From Candidatus Gastranaerophilales bacterium (GTDB lineage: Bacteria; Cyanobacteriota; Vampirovibrionia; Gastranaerophilales; Gastranaerophilaceae), in contig CANQJQ010000003.1 in NCBI GenBank assembly GCA_947624265.1, positions 1-41,772 of the forward strand: a stretch of 41,772 nucleotides of DNA, in the 5' to 3' direction. Shown here piece after piece: positions 37,891-41,772 of this stretch. The translations under genes and the position numbers were made by a program. The notes under the pieces are model-generated. The model saw only the letters and a program-made list of their open reading frames with translations. It was not told the origin of the DNA and did no database searches. How positions within the stretch are numbered: the first letter of the stretch is position 1; every line of letters begins with the position of its first letter.

Positions 37891-39011
37891 TATTTAATCC
37901 TTTCATATAATTTTTTCCCGAATAAATAAGCATCAAGCAAATCATTTTCATCAGGGTGGTTTTTATATGTTTTTGCTATTGAATGATAACCTTTGATATT
38001 TATTGAAGATAAAGGTTTTTTATTTAATTTTTCAGTAAAATATTTTATGCACTTTCTGTTTGAAAACCACCTTTTTACAGGTAGTCCTGACGTCATAACA
38101 AGAGCATACTCTTTTATATTATGATTATCTTCAAGGAAATTAATCATATCGGGCGGCATAATTCTTCTTCCGAGGTGCGGAACGGCAAGAATTACAAGGT
38201 CATATTCGGATAAATCTTTTTTATTTAAAGATTTAACATTTACGGACTCGCATAACAGCGCCTGCGATACTTCATTAGCTGCTTTTTCCGTATTGCCCGT
38301 TTGAGAATCATGTATAACAATAATCTTTTTACTTATATTTCTGTATTTAATCCAATCAAGTTTTGCACATTCTTTAAGTTGTGCCTTAAGCCTGTTAAAC
38401 ACCGTAACTTGACCTAAAATAATAAATAAAATCATTAACCATTCAAAGTAATTTAAAGAATATAATTTGCTGATTTTCCCCGTTAATTGGTAATATTCAA
38501 GTATAGAAAAAATCATAATAAGAATAAGGCGCTCCACTTTACCTAAAGGGCCTTGATGCTGCCAGTTTGCACCTATTGCTTTTGAAAGCATACCTGTATA
38601 ACTAACCAAAAACATCGACGCCATTCCCATCATACCTAAATATGTATTGCATAATGAGGATATTGATATCCCCATTAATATAAATATGTCAGAATATCTG
38701 TCAGGCAATGCATTAACAATCTCGCCTTTTAATCTTAAATTTCCGCGTTCAATTGCTATAACGCCGTCTATGGTATTTAATGTCATTCTGAATAAAGTTA
38801 ATATAACTGAAATTATCAGCAAATATGGTTTATCAGGTGCATATACATAACAAAATGCCGTAATCAATGCTATAAAAGTTGCCAAATATCCTAAAATATC
38901 AGGGTCTACAAACTTAATTTTTTTTGCTAACGGCAATAAAATTTTCCGATACGGATATTTCAATAAATATAAAGCCATTTTACATACTCCCTCTACTTTT
39001 TTAGGATACAA
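37890..39011 (-). CDS. Fusion: CDP-alcohol phosphatidyltransferase (N) + flavodoxin domain (C)
   Basis: TIDGVIAIERGNLRLKGEIVNALPDRYSD (CDP-OH-P-like motif) followed by IIVIHDSQTGNTEKAANEVSQAL (flavodoxin FMN loop) in one ORF. Confidence 0.85.
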   Translation of the reverse strand: MYPKKVEGVCKMALYLLKYPYRKILLPLAKKIKFVDPDILGYLATFIALITAFCYVYAPDKPYLLIISVILTLFRMTLNTIDGVIAIERGNLRLKGEIVNALPDRYSDIFILMGISISSLCNTYLGMMGMASMFLVSYTGMLSKAIGANWQHQGPLGKVERLILIMIFSILEYYQLTGKISKLYSLNYFEWLMILFIILGQVTVFNRLKAQLKECAKLDWIKYRNISKKIIVIHDSQTGNTEKAANEVSQALLCESVNVKSLNKKDLSEYDLVILAVPHLGRRIMPPDMINFLEDNHNIKEYALVMTSGLPVKRWFSNRKCIKYFTEKLNKKPLSSINIKGYHSIAKTYKNHPDENDLLDAYLFGKKLYERIK

Positions 39012-39111
39012 TTTTTTCTAATTTTTTACAAGGAAATCTTTTTATTTTATTTTAAACTTCCGATTTTTTTGTTATAAAATTAAAATATAAACATGAAATT
39101 TGGAGAGTAAA

Positions 39112-40581
39112 ATGGACGAAATCAGAGTTAGAATAGCACCGTCTCCGAGCGGTAATTTACATATAGGCACGGCAAGAACAGCGTTATTTAACTATTTATT
39201 TGCAAAGAAAACCGGCGGTAAATATGTATTAAGAATTGAAGATACGGATGCTGAAAGAACAAGCCAAGCTTATATTGATAATATTTTTGACAGCTTAAAA
39301 GCATTGGGCTTAAATTGGGATGAAGGCCCTGATGTTGGAGGACAATACGGTCCTTATACACAATCGGAACGTTTTGATATTTATCCAAAATATGCTCAAA
39401 TGCTTCTTGATAAAGGATTTGCTTATGAATGCTTCTGCACACCCGAAGAACTTGAAGCGGAAAAAGAAGAAGCTACAAAAGCAAAACGCGCCTATGTATA
39501 CTCTAAAAAATGCGAAAATTTAACGAAAGAAGAAAAAGAAAAATTAAGAGCCGAAGGCAGAAAACCTGCAATACGTTTTTCAATAGAAAAAGCTCAAAAA
39601 GCTTTCCACGATTCTCCGATAATCCATTTTGAAGATTTGGTTAAAGGCGATCTTCATCAAGATACAAGCTTAATCGGCGACTTTGTTATAATGAAATCCA
39701 ACGGAACCCCTACATATAACTTTGCCGTTGTAATAGACGATATGCTGATGAAAATATCTCATATCATAAGAGGCGAAGACCATATTTCAAATACATTTAA
39801 ACAAATTTTAATATATGAAGCCTTGGGTGCGGAAGTACCAAGATTCGGGCATTTAGGTATGATTCTTGCACCCGACAGAAGCAAACTTTCCAAACGCCAC
39901 GGAGCAACCGCAGTTTCGGAATTTGTTGAAAAGGGTTATTTAACCGAAGCACTTTTAAATTTCGTCGCTCTTTTAGGCTGGGCGCCGTCTGACGGACAAG
40001 AAATAAAAACTTTGGATGAGATTGCTCAAGATTTCAGAATTAATGAAGTATCTTCATCCAACTCAATTTTTGAATACGATAAACTTAACTGGATGAACGG
40101 CCAATATATTAAGAAAATGGATATTAAAAAACTTACACAAATGGCAAAACCGTATTTATCAAAATATGATTTATCCGAATTAACCGAAGATAAGCTTGAA
40201 AAAGTTATAGAAGCAACCCGTGAGCCAATTACAATTTTATCTGATTTAACAAACGATGTGGCATATTTCTTCGGTAAAGATGTCGAATATGAAGAAGGGG
40301 TTAAGGAAAAAAATATAGATACCCAGCAGGCTCAAAATATTTTAAAATACTTTAATTCTCAATTAGACGGCTATGATTTTGATAATGAAGAAAAACTTCA
40401 CGAGCAGCTGGCTGATTTTAGAACATATTTTAAAGAAAACTACGGTATAAAACCGAAAGAAACAATGTGGACAATAAGAGCAGCTCTTACAGGCAGAACC
40501 CACGGAGCCGATATGGGTGTTATACTTGATGTCTTAGGCAAAAATAAAGTAAAATATCGTATAGAAAAAGCAATAGTATAG
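39112..40581 (+). CDS. gltX: Glutamyl-tRNA synthetase
   Basis: RIAPSPSGNLHIGTARTALFNYLFAKK; SKLSKRHGATAVSEF; ORF track start 39100. Confidence 0.97.
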   Translation: MDEIRVRIAPSPSGNLHIGTARTALFNYLFAKKTGGKYVLRIEDTDAERTSQAYIDNIFDSLKALGLNWDEGPDVGGQYGPYTQSERFDIYPKYAQMLLDKGFAYECFCTPEELEAEKEEATKAKRAYVYSKKCENLTKEEKEKLRAEGRKPAIRFSIEKAQKAFHDSPIIHFEDLVKGDLHQDTSLIGDFVIMKSNGTPTYNFAVVIDDMLMKISHIIRGEDHISNTFKQILIYEALGAEVPRFGHLGMILAPDRSKLSKRHGATAVSEFVEKGYLTEALLNFVALLGWAPSDGQEIKTLDEIAQDFRINEVSSSNSIFEYDKLNWMNGQYIKKMDIKKLTQMAKPYLSKYDLSELTEDKLEKVIEATREPITILSDLTNDVAYFFGKDVEYEEGVKEKNIDTQQAQNILKYFNSQLDGYDFDNEEKLHEQLADFRTYFKENYGIKPKETMWTIRAALTGRTHGADMGVILDVLGKNKVKYRIEKAIV

Positions 40582-40589
40582 TTGGAATA

Positions 40590-41582
40590 ATGGAAGATTT
40601 TCTTAATTTACCTAAAGTTTCATTTATTGTGATAACTCATAATTTTTCGCAATTTGTCGAAGATTGTCTCAATAGTATTAAAAACCAAACTTATAAAAAC
40701 ATTGAGATTATTGTTGTTGATGATGTTTCCAAAGATGATACAACACAAAAAATTGAAATTTTTATTAAGCAAAATCCTTCTTTATCCGTAAAATTAATTA
40801 AAAATGAAACCAATATAGGTCAACTGGCTTCTTTTATAGAGGGGTTAAAACAGGCAGAAGGTCAATTTGTATGTTCTATTGATGGTGATGACATATTATT
40901 CCCCGAATATTGCGCCATACATATTGAAACCCATTTAAAGACTCCTGTTGCACTTACTTCATGTTTACAGGCGGAAATAGATGAAAATAATGTAATACAT
41001 ACACTAACTTCAATCGACAGTCCCAATAAAAAAGAGCAAAATATATCTGTCGAAAATAAAAACTTTGAAGAATTTTGTAAATACAGAAGTGCAAACGACA
41101 TAGACAAAGAAAATGCCGATGTAAAAATATTGGATAATGATAAATACAGCTTTGCCACATGGCATTGGGGACCTGCAAGCTCGGCTATGATGAGAAAATC
41201 AGTCTGCGATATGATTATTTTAATTGAAAAAGCACGCAAACTAAAAATTACTGCCGATAAATTTTTATTTTCCTTTTGCCATTTAATCGGTTCAAGCGCG
41301 ATAATAAATAAAACTTTATTTGCCTACAGAAGGCATAATACAAATTATTCAATGGCAAATCCTGTTTTAGGTAATAAAAAATATTATAAAGCAAAAACTC
41401 AGGCAAATTACTTTAGAAATAATAAAAGACTCAGAAGCCAAATGTTTGCTTTTATTAAGAGCAATGAAGATTATTTTAAAGAAAGATTTAATAAAATTAA
41501 TCTGCTGTTAATATACAAACGAATAATATTTTCTTTTGATTCAAGATTTTTTAAAGGTTTAATAAAATCCTTGTTTATTTGA
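40590..41582 (+). CDS. Family 2 glycosyltransferase
   Basis: VSFIVITHNFSQFVEDCLNSIKNQTYKNIEIIVVDDVSKDDT; SIDGDD. Confidence 0.92.
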   Translation: MEDFLNLPKVSFIVITHNFSQFVEDCLNSIKNQTYKNIEIIVVDDVSKDDTTQKIEIFIKQNPSLSVKLIKNETNIGQLASFIEGLKQAEGQFVCSIDGDDILFPEYCAIHIETHLKTPVALTSCLQAEIDENNVIHTLTSIDSPNKKEQNISVENKNFEEFCKYRSANDIDKENADVKILDNDKYSFATWHWGPASSAMMRKSVCDMIILIEKARKLKITADKFLFSFCHLIGSSAIINKTLFAYRRHNTNYSMANPVLGNKKYYKAKTQANYFRNNKRLRSQMFAFIKSNEDYFKERFNKINLLLIYKRIIFSFDSRFFKGLIKSLFI

Positions 41583-41710
41583 CATAAGAAATATTATAAA
41601 TATATAATTTATAAATTATTAAAATAAACAAAAAAAATAAAGTTTGAAAACCACATACGGAGTTTCGTAAATTTTCTTGCAAGACAACATCAAGTGAGGA
41701 CATGTTTGAC

Positions 41711-41741
41711 GACCGAAGGGAGGAGTTCCGCAGCTTTGGTC
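41711..41741 (+). other. Possible structured RNA or repeat element (truncated by window end)
   Basis: GACCGAAG-N15-CTTTGGTC stem (one G-U) within a locally GC-richer noncoding stretch after 41650. Confidence 0.3.
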
Positions 41742-41772
41742 GCAGCTGGAAAATTAGAAACGCAGTATCAGG

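Noticed and set aside
37890-39011. Degenerate CDP-alcohol transferase active site (G-x3-N in place of G-x3-D)
   Set aside because: As far as I recall, a subfamily of bacterial CDP-OH-P enzymes carries Asn at this position, so it is not good evidence of inactivity.

Overview
AT-rich bacterial chromosomal window, gene-dense on both strands. The organism may be a gut non-photosynthetic cyanobacterial relative (Vampirovibrionia/Gastranaerophilales-like), but that is low-confidence inference. No rRNA, tRNA, CRISPR array, transposase or prophage block was recognised. Identifiable content: a partial LOG-family gene; hipBA; nitroreductase and FMN reductase; an orphan DNA methyltransferase; a flagellar/T3SS export block (dual-SpoA FliM/FliN-like protein, fliO-like, fliP, fliQ, fliR); a GGDEF/degenerate HD-GYP protein; accB-accC; a 66-bp tandem-repeat protein; a surface-glycan region (acyltransferase, split membrane glycosyltransferase, galE); MscS; a degenerate M48-like protein; a cupin; tilS-hpt; MgtC; two Opp/Dpp-type permeases; a pair of membrane-anchored divergent AAA+ proteins; nrdD-nrdG; a phospholipid cluster (plsC, cdsA, SAM methyltransferase, CDP-alcohol phosphatidyltransferase fused to flavodoxin); gltX; and a GT2 glycosyltransferase. 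The most interesting signal is a set of three poly-G tracts of 9-10 nt. Two sit between -35-like and extended -10 (TGGTATAAT) elements in a duplicated promoter cassette. The third lies inside a glycosyltransferase gene and splits it into two frames that a 1-nt contraction would rejoin. Together they suggest slipped-strand phase variation at both transcriptional and translational levels. Other strong leads are a Shine-Dalgarno/ATG inside the dual-SpoA gene that should yield a separate FliN-like protein, the paired divergent AAA+ proteins, and a catalytically degenerate M48 homologue.
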